Source of the DNA: Dermatophilus congolensis
GTDB taxonomy: Bacteria; Actinomycetota; Actinomycetes; Actinomycetales; Dermatophilaceae
Length of the DNA: 64,000 bases
Reading direction: 5' to 3'
NCBI RefSeq assembly: GCF_900187045.1
Contig: NZ_LT906453.1
Span: 1,674,001-1,738,000, forward strand
A program made the position numbers and the translations under genes. Numbering within the stretch: the first letter of the stretch is position 1; each line of letters starts with the position of its first letter. The notes beneath the pieces were generated by a model. It had not been told where the DNA came from. It made no database searches and saw only the letters and a program-made list of their open reading frames with translations. Shown here in pieces: positions 27,990 to 37,303 of this stretch.

Positions 27990-29629
27990 CCACCACCGCA
28001 CCACCACTCATCGACGTCCACAACCTCCACATCACCACCGGAGAAAAAATCCTCGTCAACAACATCAACCTCCACATCGCACCCGGAGAAAGAGTCGGAC
28101 TCATCGGAGAATCCGGCTCCGGAAAATCACTCACCGCAGCCGCCATCGCCGGACTCCTACCCGAAAACCTCACCACCACCGGCACCATCAACCTCTACGG
28201 CAACAACCTCCTCAACACCCGACACCACACCCGCACCGCCGCCGCCAACATCGGTTTCATCTTCCAAGAACCGATGACCGCACTCGACCCCACCATGCGC
28301 GTCGGTAACCAAATCATCGAAGCCCTCCAAGCCCGCGCCGCACTCAACCGCACCCACGCACGCACCGCCGCCATCGAACTCCTCGAAGAAATGCGGCTCC
28401 CCAACCCCACCCACACCATGACCGCATACCCCCACCAACTTTCCGGGGGACAACGACAACGCGTCGTCGCAGCCATCGCCATGGCAGGAACCCCCGACCT
28501 CCTCATCTGCGACGAACCCACAACCGCACTCGACGTCACCGTCCAAGCATCCGTCCTCGAACGCATCGTCGCAGGCGCCACCCAACGCGGATCAGCAGTC
28601 CTATTCATCTCCCACGACATCGCCGTCGTCGGCACCGTCTGCGAACGCCTCCTCGTCATGAAAAACGGCACCCTCGTTGACCACGCCCCCACACACACCG
28701 CACTATCAACACCCCAACACGAATACACCCGCCTACTCGTCAGCGCCGCCGACCGCGCCACCACCCCCCGCACCAGCAGCCACCAGCCACCCCCCACCCG
28801 CCACGGCGCCCACGTAGAAGTCGACAACCTCACCCACACATTCGCCCCCCAACGCCGCTTTGGACGGCCCACCCGAGAAGCAGTCACCGCCCTACATGAC
28901 GTCTCATTCACCCTCAACCCCGGAGAACGCCTCGGAATCGTCGGCGAATCCGGCTCCGGAAAAACCACCCTGCTGCGCTGCCTCGCTGGCCTACAAAACC
29001 CCACCAGCGGCACCATCCGCATCGACGGAGAACACATCACCGCACGCCCCGAACGAGAACTCGGATTCCTCCGAGACCGACTCCAAATGGTGTTCCAAGA
29101 CCCCGCAGGATCCCTCGACCCCCATATGCGCGTCTGGCAAAGCATCGCCGAACCACTACGCGCCCGAAAACGCACCCTCCACCGCGAACGCGTATGGGAA
29201 CTTCTCGAAGCCGTCGGCCTCGAACCCGACGCCGCCACCCGCTACCCCCACGAATTCTCCGGCGGCCAACGCCAACGCATCGCCATCGCCCGCGCCCTGG
29301 CACCCAACCCAACCCTCCTGCTCGCAGACGAAGCCGTCAGCGCCCTGGACGTCACCGTCCGCGGCCACATCCTCGACCTACTCACCTCCCTCGCAGACAG
29401 CATCGGATTCACCCTCCTATTCATCAGCCACGACCTATTCGTCGTCCAAGACCTCTGCGAACGCACCATCGTCATGCAGTCAGGACACATCGTCGAAGAC
29501 AGACCAAGCACAGACCTCTACCACGCCCCACAACACCCCTACACCCAACGCCTCATCGCCTCAGCCCCCACCATCACCGGCGCCCTCGCAGGCAAACAGG
29601 CCGCCGACCTCGCGACGGAGCCAACATGA
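27986..29629 (+). CDS. Fused double ATPase of the peptide-type ABC transporter (DppD-DppF)
   Basis: One 547-residue protein holds both nucleotide-binding domains. Domain 1: Walker A 'GESGSGKS', signature 'LSGGQRQRV', Walker B 'LLICDEPTTALD'. Domain 2: Walker A 'GESGSGKT', signature 'FSGGQRQRI', Walker B 'LLLADEAVSALD'. Both sets appear complete, so both sites should hydrolyse ATP; domain 2 has A where most relatives have P in 'DEPTSALD'. Each domain ends in an oligopeptide-transporter C-terminal extension ('HTALSTPQHEYTRLL', 'HAPQHPYTQRLI'). Starts within the permease stop and ends overlapping yigZ. Confidence 0.95.
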   Translation: MTTTAPPLIDVHNLHITTGEKILVNNINLHIAPGERVGLIGESGSGKSLTAAAIAGLLPENLTTTGTINLYGNNLLNTRHHTRTAAANIGFIFQEPMTALDPTMRVGNQIIEALQARAALNRTHARTAAIELLEEMRLPNPTHTMTAYPHQLSGGQRQRVVAAIAMAGTPDLLICDEPTTALDVTVQASVLERIVAGATQRGSAVLFISHDIAVVGTVCERLLVMKNGTLVDHAPTHTALSTPQHEYTRLLVSAADRATTPRTSSHQPPPTRHGAHVEVDNLTHTFAPQRRFGRPTREAVTALHDVSFTLNPGERLGIVGESGSGKTTLLRCLAGLQNPTSGTIRIDGEHITARPERELGFLRDRLQMVFQDPAGSLDPHMRVWQSIAEPLRARKRTLHRERVWELLEAVGLEPDAATRYPHEFSGGQRQRIAIARALAPNPTLLLADEAVSALDVTVRGHILDLLTSLADSIGFTLLFISHDLFVVQDLCERTIVMQSGHIVEDRPSTDLYHAPQHPYTQRLIASAPTITGALAGKQAADLATEPT

Positions 29630-30273
29630 GCGAACGCTTCTACACCACCATCAGCCACCCAACCAGCGCAGAAATCGACGTAAAAAACTCCCGATTCCTC
29701 GCCCACATCGAACCAGTCACCGACGAAACAACAGCCCGCGCAGTCATCGACACCGCACGGCGCGAACACTGGGACGCTCGCCACCACTGCAGCGCCTTCA
29801 TCCTCGGCCACAACCAAGAAACCCGCCGCAGCAGCGACGACGGAGAACCATCAGGCACAGCCGGAATGCCCATCCTCGAAACCATCGCAGGACACGGACT
29901 GAGCAACGTCGTCGTAGTCGTCACACGCTGGTTCGGAGGCACCCTGCTAGGAACAGGCGGACTAGTTCGCGCATACACAGACGCCACCATCGCCGCAATC
30001 GAAACCGCCGAAACCATCACCTACGCAGAAGGCAAACGCCTACGCATCACCACAAACATGAACTGCGCAGGAAAAACCGAAAACGCACTACGCGCCATGG
30101 GATGCGCATTCCACGATGTGGAGTACACAACCAACAACGTCACCATGCTCGTAGACATCAGAAGCGACCTCGAAAACGACGTCACCGAAATCGTCGCTTC
30201 CACCTCATCCGGACACGGCACCACCGAACTCCTCGGCCCCACCTGGTCACCAATCCAAAACCCTCACCAGTAG
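29626..30273 (+). CDS. YigZ/IMPACT family protein
   Basis: A 215-residue UPF0029/IMPACT-family protein. The conserved core has 'KNSRFLAHIEPV', 'DDGEPSGTAGMPILE' and 'NVVVVVTRWFGGTLLGTGGL', then a C-terminal DUF1949-like half. The family is linked to translation control (eukaryotic IMPACT) and nucleic acid binding, but the bacterial role is not settled. ATG 29626 overlaps the ATPase stop, so it is co-translated with the importer, probably for convenience of expression rather than shared function. The frame open from 29194 is a shadow of the ATPase gene. Confidence 0.9.
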   Translation: MSERFYTTISHPTSAEIDVKNSRFLAHIEPVTDETTARAVIDTARREHWDARHHCSAFILGHNQETRRSSDDGEPSGTAGMPILETIAGHGLSNVVVVVTRWFGGTLLGTGGLVRAYTDATIAAIETAETITYAEGKRLRITTNMNCAGKTENALRAMGCAFHDVEYTTNNVTMLVDIRSDLENDVTEIVASTSSGHGTTELLGPTWSPIQNPHQ

Positions 30274-30434
30274 TCAACCAGCCTGTTCATCACTGCTGCG
30301 GATGGATTGTTTCTACGAACCTTTCTCAAAACCCGGTAAGTTGGTAATGCGGCCCGCCATACGAGTGCGTGCGCTGTCATGCTCCCCAGGCGTCGAGGCT
30401 CACCACACCGTGAGCCCAAGAGGAGGTTCCCTCA

Positions 30435-33392
30435 GTGGTCGTTCTGCTCACCATCCATGCAGTGGCCGCTGTCCTGTCCCCATTCATCATTGACCGCTTC
30501 CGCTCCAAAGGATTCTGGATCCTCGCAGCACCACCGGCAATGACATTCGCATGGGCACTTACACAGACACCGGCAGCCCTGGGTAGCCCTCTCATCGAAA
30601 CCTACCCGTGGATCCCCACCCTCAACCTCACCCTCACTTTCAGACTCGACACACTCTCCTGGCTGCTATGCCTGGTCGTCGGTGGAATAGGAGCACTCGT
30701 ACTTGCCTACTGCGCAGGCTACTTCTCCGACGACGAACCAGGACTCGGGCGCTTCGCTGGAACCCTGGTCGCCTTCGCTGGAGCCATGCTTGGCCTCGTC
30801 ACCAGCGATGACGCCCTCCTGCTCTACCTCTTCTGGGAACTGACTACCGTCGGGTCCTACCTGCTCGTCGGGCACCGACCCGAAAGCAGATCCAGCCGCA
30901 TCGCCGCCACCCAAGCACTCGTTGTCACCAGCTTCGGTGGCCTGGCCATGCTCATCGGCATCATCCTCCTCGGCGAACAAGCTGGAACATACCGCCTGTC
31001 CCAGCTACTTGGCACCACCCCCCTCGATAGCCCCATCACCAACACAGCCATCGTCCTCATCCTCATCGGGGCCCTGAGCAAATCCGCCCAGGTGCCCTTC
31101 CACTTCTGGCTACCCGGCGCCATGGCCGCCCCCACCCCAGTCAGCGCCTACCTGCACGCGGCAGCCATGGTTAAAGCTGGCATTTACCTCGTAGCCCGAC
31201 TAGCGCCATCCTTCGCCGACGCCCCCACCTGGCGCCCTCTTGTCCTCACAGTCGGATGCGCAACGATGATCATCGGCGCCTACCGATCCCTACGCCAACA
31301 CGACCTCAAACTCCTCCTCGCCTTCGGCACCGTCAGCCAGCTCGGATTCCTCATCATTCTCGTCGGCTCCGGATACCCAAACACTGCCCTAGCTGGTACC
31401 ACCCTCCTGCTCGCCCACGCGCTCTACAAAGGCGCGCTCTTCCTCATCGTTGGAGCCATCGACCACTCCACCGGCACCCGCGACCTGCGCCGACTATCCG
31501 GTCTACGGCACTCCATGCCCGGACTTTTCATCGCCACAATCATTTCCGCCGCAAGCATGGCTGGCCTTCCACCCCTGCTCGGTTTCGTAGGAAAAGAAGC
31601 TGCCTATGACGCTTACCTGCACTCGCCGTTGCCCTACGGAAAGATTGTCCTAGGAGTTCTCGTCGCTGGCTCAGCCCTGACCCTGGCCTACAGCTGGCGA
31701 TTCGTGTGGGGCGCCTTCCGTAACAACCCTGAACTCGAAAAAACCCCAGTTCATGCCCCTGGTCCCCTCCTGACCGGTATTCCACTCATCCTTTCCGCCG
31801 GGAGCATTGCACTCGGGATTTTCTGCACTTATCTTGAACCCATCTTGCGCCGCGCAAGTGACACCCCCTCGCACGCCGCAGACCTTCACCTTGCTCTCTG
31901 GCATGGCATCACCCCAGCCCTGCTTCTGACGCTGCTTACCTGGGCCGCAGGAAGCGTTCTCATCCTGCTCAGCAGACACGTTTACCGATTCCAAAACAAC
32001 GTCCCACAGTTGTTGTCCGCACGAGATGCTTACTGGCTTTGCATGCGTGGTCTTGATCGTCTTTCGCTAGAAACGACCGGTCTGCTCCAACGTGGATCGC
32101 TGCCACTGTCGCTGTCCTTGATCTTGACTGTCTTCATCGTCGTTCCTGGCGGGACCTTGCTACTTACCTCGCAGGACTGGCAGCGCATCCACACAGATAA
32201 CGCTGCAGCTTGGCCCCAAGCCGCTATCGCCCTGGTTCTGTGCACGGCCGCTATCGCATCTGTCCGCTCTCGCCGCCGCCTTCGAGCCATTTTCATGGCC
32301 GGTACCACCGGATACGGCTGCGCCATGATGTACCTCGTTTATGGCGCACCAGATCTGGCATTAACCCAAGCACTGGCCGAAACGTTCTCCATCGTCGTGT
32401 TCGTTCTCGTGCTGCGCCGCCTGCGAACCCGATTCGACATCACAGCATCAACATCCCTGCGTATTTGGCGAGTTGTTTTCGGAGCGATCGTCGGTGTCAT
32501 CTTCACCGCACTTGCCCTACTTATGCCGGCCTTGCGCGTTCACCGACCGGCATCCGATGGAATGGCCGAACTGGCATATCCATTCGGAGGCGGAACAAAC
32601 ATCGTCAACATCATCCTGGTCGACATCCGTGCCTGGGACACGATGGGGGAGATCTCTGTCGCCTTGGCCGCAGCAACGGGCATCGCCAGCCTGATCTTCC
32701 TCCGCGAAGAAAACATGGAGCGTATTCGACCCCGAAAACTCAGCAAGACAGGAAAACGACTACGGCAAGCCCAGCAGGCAGTGCCTGCTTCACAGCCGGG
32801 AGTGCAACAGTCCTGGCTTGTTTCGACTGCCGGGTTTGTGACTGGAGAACGACGGTCGGTACTCATCGAGGTTGTTGCCCGGTTGGTGTTCCATTCAATT
32901 TTGCTGTGGTCGGTGTACCTGCTGTTCGCGGGGCACAACGCCCCAGGTGGCGGTTTTGCGGCAGGCATGGTTGCTGGTCTTGCCCTGACTGTGCGTTACC
33001 TAGCTGGCGGGCGTGACGAACTACGAGCTGCTGCGCCGATCTTGCCTGGTGCGCTGCTGGGAAGTGGTTTGTTTCTTTCCGCGGGTTTTGGTGTGGTGTC
33101 GATGCTCTTTGGCGGGCACGTTTTGCAGACGTGGACATTCGAACTTCATCTACCGCTGATTGGCGAGGTCCACTTTGTGACGTCGGTTTTGTTTGACGTG
33201 GGTGTTTATCTCGTGGTGATTGGGCTCGTGTTGGATATGCTCCGCAGCCTTGGGTCAGCCCTTGACCGACAGATGGAAGAAGACTCCTTGAATGGACGCA
33301 TCACCACATGTGCTCCTGATTTTTCACCGATCAGTTCTTCGTTTGATCGAAGGCAGGGTGGAACAGATTCGATGGAAGGACTGTCGCGGTGA
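30435..33392 (+). CDS. mrpA: Mrp Na+/H+ antiporter subunit A, fused to subunit B
   Basis: Large membrane subunit of the multi-subunit cation/proton antiporter (985 aa). Residues about 60-480 are the complex I-like antiporter core, with 'LLLYLFWELTTVGSYLLVGH' and 'LPGAMAAPTPVSAYLHAAAM', including the lysine/glutamate positions of the proton path. Later come MbhD/MbhE-like segments. From about residue 815 a MnhB domain follows ('LFAGHNAPGGGFAAGM'). No separate mrpB exists, matching the fused form known in actinobacteria. GTG 30435 has AGGAGG 8 bases upstream. It heads a run mrpA-C-D-E-F-G in which every junction overlaps. Plus-strand base use flips from C- to G-rich late in this gene. Confidence 0.95.
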   Translation: MVVLLTIHAVAAVLSPFIIDRFRSKGFWILAAPPAMTFAWALTQTPAALGSPLIETYPWIPTLNLTLTFRLDTLSWLLCLVVGGIGALVLAYCAGYFSDDEPGLGRFAGTLVAFAGAMLGLVTSDDALLLYLFWELTTVGSYLLVGHRPESRSSRIAATQALVVTSFGGLAMLIGIILLGEQAGTYRLSQLLGTTPLDSPITNTAIVLILIGALSKSAQVPFHFWLPGAMAAPTPVSAYLHAAAMVKAGIYLVARLAPSFADAPTWRPLVLTVGCATMIIGAYRSLRQHDLKLLLAFGTVSQLGFLIILVGSGYPNTALAGTTLLLAHALYKGALFLIVGAIDHSTGTRDLRRLSGLRHSMPGLFIATIISAASMAGLPPLLGFVGKEAAYDAYLHSPLPYGKIVLGVLVAGSALTLAYSWRFVWGAFRNNPELEKTPVHAPGPLLTGIPLILSAGSIALGIFCTYLEPILRRASDTPSHAADLHLALWHGITPALLLTLLTWAAGSVLILLSRHVYRFQNNVPQLLSARDAYWLCMRGLDRLSLETTGLLQRGSLPLSLSLILTVFIVVPGGTLLLTSQDWQRIHTDNAAAWPQAAIALVLCTAAIASVRSRRRLRAIFMAGTTGYGCAMMYLVYGAPDLALTQALAETFSIVVFVLVLRRLRTRFDITASTSLRIWRVVFGAIVGVIFTALALLMPALRVHRPASDGMAELAYPFGGGTNIVNIILVDIRAWDTMGEISVALAAATGIASLIFLREENMERIRPRKLSKTGKRLRQAQQAVPASQPGVQQSWLVSTAGFVTGERRSVLIEVVARLVFHSILLWSVYLLFAGHNAPGGGFAAGMVAGLALTVRYLAGGRDELRAAAPILPGALLGSGLFLSAGFGVVSMLFGGHVLQTWTFELHLPLIGEVHFVTSVLFDVGVYLVVIGLVLDMLRSLGSALDRQMEEDSLNGRITTCAPDFSPISSSFDRRQGGTDSMEGLSR

Positions 33393-33838
33393 TTTCTAAC
33401 CTTCCATTGGCTGTTGCTGTCGGGGTGATGATGGCGTGCGGTGTTGTGTTGCTTCTGGAGCGAGGCATTGTGCGTTCGTTCATCGGTGTTGTGCTGATGG
33501 GCAATGCGGTGAATCTGTTGTTTCTTGCTGCTGGTGGCGCGGCGGGCAAGTCTGCGATTGTGATCACGCTGGCTTTGACTGGTTTTGTCATGGCGCTTGC
33601 TCATCGGGCGTGGCAGTTGTCTAGCAGCGACATCATTACCGATGACGATGAGGATGCGCGTATTGCTCGTCGTGCTGCTGAAAATGACATGTCTGACAGT
33701 GCTTACGCCGATGATTTGGACCAGCCAGATCCGGGAGATGACCCTGATCCAGGCGGTCACCACCCGGGGCGAGGTGGGGATGTGCAGTCTGTGCCGGTAA
33801 GCGGCCCTGAAAGTAAGCGTGAAGGAGGGCCGCAGTGA
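33389..33838 (+). CDS. mrpC: Mrp antiporter subunit C (NuoK-like)
   Basis: A 149-residue NuoK-like subunit with three membrane helices in the first 75-80 residues ('VLLLERGIVRSFIGVVLMGN', 'VITLALTGFVMALAHRA'). A conserved helix-2 position and the 'ALT' motif before helix 3 are typical. After residue about 82 a strongly acidic, Gly/Pro-rich tail of about 65 residues follows, longer than in many homologues and probably disordered in the cytoplasm. GTG start overlaps the mrpA stop. Confidence 0.93.
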   Translation: MISNLPLAVAVGVMMACGVVLLLERGIVRSFIGVVLMGNAVNLLFLAAGGAAGKSAIVITLALTGFVMALAHRAWQLSSSDIITDDDEDARIARRAAENDMSDSAYADDLDQPDPGDDPDPGGHHPGRGGDVQSVPVSGPESKREGGPQ

Positions 33839-35535
33839 GTGCGATGGCGTTGGTGGATGTGATCGCTGGTGGAAATATGCCTTCTCCGGCTGGCGAGGTG
33901 GATCCGTGGACGTGGCTGGTTCCTTTGCCGGTGACTTTGCCGCTGATTGGTGCCGGGCTAACTCTGGTTGCGGTTCGTAAAGAGAAGGTCCAGCGGATCA
34001 TCACGATCTGTGTGTTTCTGGGTGTGCTGATCGCGTCGTCTTTGTTGGTGTATCGAGCGGATGTGTATGGCCCTCAGGTGATGCAGGCTGCCGGGTGGGC
34101 AGCTCCTATGGGGGTGACGTTGATTGTTGACCGGTTGACGTCGCTGATGGTGTTGGTGTCCACGATCGTGACTTTCGCGGTCATGATGTATTCGATTGGG
34201 CAGGGACGTTCTAGCGCTGATGTGGGTGATGGTGAGGCTCCGCTGCCAATTTTTCACCCGACGTTGTTGGTGTTGGCTGCTGGGGTTGGAACCACGTTTA
34301 TTTCTGGGGATTTGTTTCATATTTATGTTGGTTTCGAAATGTTGCTGGTCGCTAGTTTTGTGCTGCTTACATTGGGTGGTACGGAAGAGCGAGTGCGCGC
34401 TGGCGTCAACTATGTTTTTGTTAATTTGCTGAGTTCGTTGTTTTTCTTGGCTGCGATCGCTTTTGTGTATGCGGCCACCGGCACAGTGAATTTGGCGCAG
34501 TTGGCGGTGCGGATTCCTGAGTTGTCTTCGGGTGGGGCGCTGACGCTGTCGGCTTTGTTGTTGATTGGTTTTGGGATTAAGGCTGCGCTGTTCCCGATGA
34601 TGGGCTGGCTTCCGGACTCGTATCCGACTGCCCCTGCTCCGGTGACTGCGGTTTTTGCTGGCCTGTTGACCAAGGTGGGCGTGTACGCGATGTTGCGTAC
34701 CCAGACGCTGTTGTTCCCTGATGGTCGATTGAATGGCTTGCTCATGTGGGCTGCCTTGTTGACCATGCTTTTCGGGATTTTGGGTGCTATTGCGCAGGAT
34801 GACATTAAGCGTTTGTTGTCTTTTACGCTGATTAGTCATATTGGTTATTTGGTGTTTGGGTTAGCGGTCGGTAATCAGATAGGCTTGTCGGCGGCTATTT
34901 TTTACACGTGTCATCACATTGTTGTGCAGACGAGTCTTTTCTTGGTGACGGGGTTGATCGAGCATCGAGCGGGGACGACGTCGTTGGCTGAGTTGGGTGG
35001 TTTAGCGCGTACGGCTCCGATGATTTCCGTGTTGTTTTTCATTCCTGCAGTGAACTTGGGTGGCATTCCTCCGTTCTCGGGATGGTTGGGGAAGATTGGG
35101 TTGCTGCATGCGGGCGCACAGGCCGGGGGTGTGGTCTCGTATGCGCTGATGGCCGGTGCAGTGGTAACGAGTTTGTTGACGCTGTATGCGGTGTCGCGAG
35201 TGTGGGCCAGGGCGTTCTGGCGGCGGCCGGTGACGGAGATTTCTGCTGATGTGGTGGTTCCTGCTGGGGAGCGTGAGTTCGCGGCGACGGAGTCCAGTCC
35301 AGCGATTGAGCCTGATCGGTTGCGTGAGCTGCAGGGGCAGGCTAATCAGCATGTTCCGCGTGGGTTATTTATCCCTGCTGCGTCGTTGGTGGCGGTTTCG
35401 TGTGCGTTCACGTTGGTTGCTGGCCCGTTGTATGGGGTGACAGATCGGGCGGCTTTGGATTTGTTGTCGCGGACGTCGTATGTGCGTGCGGTGTTCCCAG
35501 CTGGGTGTGGCGAGGGGAGTGTTTGCCGTGGTTGA
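33835..35535 (+). CDS. mrpD: Mrp antiporter subunit D (NuoN/M-like)
   Basis: Second antiporter-type membrane subunit (566 aa), about 14 helices. Clear blocks: 'LFHIYVGFEMLLVASFVLL', 'GIKAALFPMMGWLPDSYPTA', 'LLTKVGVYAMLRTQTLLF' and 'DDIKRLLSFTLISHIGYLVF', all standard for MnhD. The C-terminal part after about residue 480 is soluble and variable before a final helix. GTG start overlaps mrpC. Its last bases overlap the start of mrpE. Confidence 0.94.
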   Translation: MSAMALVDVIAGGNMPSPAGEVDPWTWLVPLPVTLPLIGAGLTLVAVRKEKVQRIITICVFLGVLIASSLLVYRADVYGPQVMQAAGWAAPMGVTLIVDRLTSLMVLVSTIVTFAVMMYSIGQGRSSADVGDGEAPLPIFHPTLLVLAAGVGTTFISGDLFHIYVGFEMLLVASFVLLTLGGTEERVRAGVNYVFVNLLSSLFFLAAIAFVYAATGTVNLAQLAVRIPELSSGGALTLSALLLIGFGIKAALFPMMGWLPDSYPTAPAPVTAVFAGLLTKVGVYAMLRTQTLLFPDGRLNGLLMWAALLTMLFGILGAIAQDDIKRLLSFTLISHIGYLVFGLAVGNQIGLSAAIFYTCHHIVVQTSLFLVTGLIEHRAGTTSLAELGGLARTAPMISVLFFIPAVNLGGIPPFSGWLGKIGLLHAGAQAGGVVSYALMAGAVVTSLLTLYAVSRVWARAFWRRPVTEISADVVVPAGEREFAATESSPAIEPDRLRELQGQANQHVPRGLFIPAASLVAVSCAFTLVAGPLYGVTDRAALDLLSRTSYVRAVFPAGCGEGSVCRG

Positions 35536-36133
35536 TTCAGGGGCTTTTAGGCGCCAGTTCCGGGCTGTGCGTAGGCGTGTGCAGCCGGTGCAGTTTGTGC
35601 TGTTGGTGTTGGTGTGGGTGTTGCTGTGGGGGAGGGCTACCTGGCTGAACGTTGTTGGCGGGATGCTGTTGGCTGCGGGAATTTTGATGCTATTCCCGTT
35701 GCCGCCGTTGATTTTGGGTGTGCGGGTGCGGCTGTGGGCGATGCTGGTGCTCTGGTTGCGTTTTGGTGTTGATCTGGTGGTGGCGAGTTTTCAGGTTGCT
35801 GCGAGGGCGTTGCAGGTGGGGTGGCAGCCGCAGGGGCGGTTGTTGTGGGTGCCGCTGCGTTCGGATAACGAGTTGATCGCTGTGGTGAATGCGGAGATGA
35901 ACGCGTTGGTTCCGGGGTCAGTGGTGGTGGATTTGTCTCCGAGTGAGGGGTGGATGCTGTTGCATATTTTTGATGCGCCTGATGAGGAGTCGTTGCGGGT
36001 GGCGTTGCGGAAAGCGCAGTCGCAGGAGGAGCGGGTGATTCGGGCGTTGGCAGAGAATCCGGAGGCAGTGTTGCGTGGTCGGCGGCGTTCGCGGTCTGTG
36101 GCGTCTGGAGTTGAGGGGCAGGTGCAGCGGTGA
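35528..36133 (+). CDS. mrpE: Mrp antiporter subunit E
   Basis: MnhE subunit (201 aa) with two to three N-terminal membrane helices ('FVLLVLVWVLLWGRATWLNV', 'LLAAGILMLFPLPPL') and a soluble C-terminal domain with 'VVDLSPSEGWMLLHIFD'. GTG 35528 is chosen because GAGGGGAG lies about 8 bases upstream and it overlaps the mrpD stop; the frame open from 35480 has no support. The C-terminal Arg-rich tail is not conserved in the family. Confidence 0.91.
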   Translation: MVDSGAFRRQFRAVRRRVQPVQFVLLVLVWVLLWGRATWLNVVGGMLLAAGILMLFPLPPLILGVRVRLWAMLVLWLRFGVDLVVASFQVAARALQVGWQPQGRLLWVPLRSDNELIAVVNAEMNALVPGSVVVDLSPSEGWMLLHIFDAPDEESLRVALRKAQSQEERVIRALAENPEAVLRGRRRSRSVASGVEGQVQR

Positions 36134-36510
36134 GCGTTCAGCTGTGGATTGTTGGTGCGTGCGTAGTGATGTTGTTGGTTTCTGCGTTGTTGTCGGTTTT
36201 TCGGATGGTGGTGGGCCCAACGGCGGTTGACCGGGCGATTGCTAACGAGGTGTTGGTGTCGACGGTCGTGTGTGTTCTTGGTTTATATATTGCGGCGACG
36301 CGGGATGGTTCGACGGTGTCGATTCTTATTTCGTTGTCGTTGGTGGGGTTTGTGTCTTCGTTGGCGGTGGCGCGGTTTGCGGCGCATGCTGATGATGCGG
36401 TGCAGCCAAGGTCGTTGGCGCCGGTGGTGGATGGGCGGGTTTTGTTGGAGGGTGAGGGTGACGGTTCTGGTGAGGGGCAGTTTTCTACAGGTCAGGGGGA
36501 TCGTCGGTGA
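36130..36510 (+). CDS. mrpF: Mrp antiporter subunit F
   Basis: Small three-helix MnhF subunit (126 aa). The conserved 'FRMVVGPTAVDRAIANEVL' segment follows helix 1, and the third helix contains 'SLVGFVSSLAVARF'. A Gly/Glu-rich C-terminal tail of about 35 residues extends beyond the family core. GTG start overlaps the mrpE TGA and its own stop overlaps mrpG, so stoichiometric co-translation is expected. Confidence 0.92.
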   Translation: MSVQLWIVGACVVMLLVSALLSVFRMVVGPTAVDRAIANEVLVSTVVCVLGLYIAATRDGSTVSILISLSLVGFVSSLAVARFAAHADDAVQPRSLAPVVDGRVLLEGEGDGSGEGQFSTGQGDRR

Positions 36511-36845
36511 GCGTTGTGGAGCAGGTTGCTGATTGGGTGGCGCTGGCGGCGTTGTTTGTGGGGTCGTTTTTGTGTTTGACGGCTGCTGTGGGGTTGGGGC
36601 GGTTTCGGGACTTTTTTAGTCGGGTGCATGCGGCTGCTAAGCCGCAGACTTTGGGGGTGTTGTTGGTGTTGTTGGCGGTGGGGTTGAGGTTGCCGTCGTG
36701 GATTGATTTGGGGATGTTGTTGTTGGTGGGTGTTTTTCAGATGATCACGGTGCCAACGTCGGGTCATATGACTGGGCGGGGGTATTACGCATTGGCGCGC
36801 TCGGATAAGGCTGATGAGGGTGAGGTTTCGGGGCAGGGTGGGTAG
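36507..36845 (+). CDS. mrpG: Mrp antiporter subunit G
   Basis: MnhG subunit (112 aa) with three membrane helices and the family block 'GLGRFRDFFSRVHAAAKPQT'. Closes the Mrp operon. Together the six genes encode all required subunits (A/B fused, C, D, E, F, G) of a proton-driven sodium exporter used for pH and salt homeostasis. A long hairpin terminator follows 10 bases downstream. Confidence 0.92.
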   Translation: MSVVEQVADWVALAALFVGSFLCLTAAVGLGRFRDFFSRVHAAAKPQTLGVLLVLLAVGLRLPSWIDLGMLLLVGVFQMITVPTSGHMTGRGYYALARSDKADEGEVSGQGG

Positions 36846-36855
36846 GGCAGGTACG

Positions 36856-36904
36856 CAAGTGCCTGGTAGCTGACTTGTTACATAGGTCAGTTACCAGGCA
36901 CTTG
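36856..36904. terminator. Bidirectional terminator between mrpG and the ABM-domain gene
   Basis: 19-base arms at 36856-36874 and 36886-36904 with one G-U pair and an 11-base loop, followed by TGTTTTG. It separates convergent genes. Confidence 0.87.
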
Positions 36905-36925
36905 TGTTTTGTCTGGGGCTGGGGG

Positions 36926-37246
36926 TTAGGAGATGTTGAGTTCTCCCATGGGGCCCCATTGGCCGTTTTCGACCTGTTTGCTGATGATTTGGGGGGTTTG
37001 GGTGAGGTATTGGGGGAATTCTTTTTTCATTGTTTCGAAGTGTTCGCTGGAAACGTGGGGTTCAGCTCCTTCGTCGGTGAATGCTTCGAGGAGGATGTAG
37101 GTGTTGGGGTCTTCGATGCTGCGTGACCATTCGAACCAGAGGTTGCCTTCTTCGGCTCTGGTTGCTTCGGTGAAGGGGCGGCTGATTTCTGGCCAGTTAT
37201 CTGCGTGTTCGGGTTTGATGAAGAATTTGACGTTGATGAGGATCAT
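36926..37246 (-). CDS. Putative antibiotic biosynthesis monooxygenase (ABM) domain protein
   Basis: A 106-residue single-domain protein of the dimeric alpha/beta-barrel ABM family, similar in size to YgiN-type quinol monooxygenases. 'EEGNLWFEWSRSIEDPNTYI' and 'YILLEAFTDEGAEPHVSSEHF' (including the typical His-Xaa-Ser-Xaa2-His region) match the family. Usual roles are small quinone or aromatic oxidations without cofactor; no substrate can be assigned. It lies 57 bases downstream of the permease on the same strand. The start has no clear ribosome-binding site; a TAGCGT -10-like hexamer just upstream leaves room for a leaderless transcript. Confidence 0.82.
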   Translation of the reverse strand: MILINVKFFIKPEHADNWPEISRPFTEATRAEEGNLWFEWSRSIEDPNTYILLEAFTDEGAEPHVSSEHFETMKKEFPQYLTQTPQIISKQVENGQWGPMGELNIS

Positions 37247-37303
37247 GCGTTCACGCTAACGGAGGTTGGTGCTCTTCGCTGGGTGAGTTGTGCGGTGGGG
37301 TTG

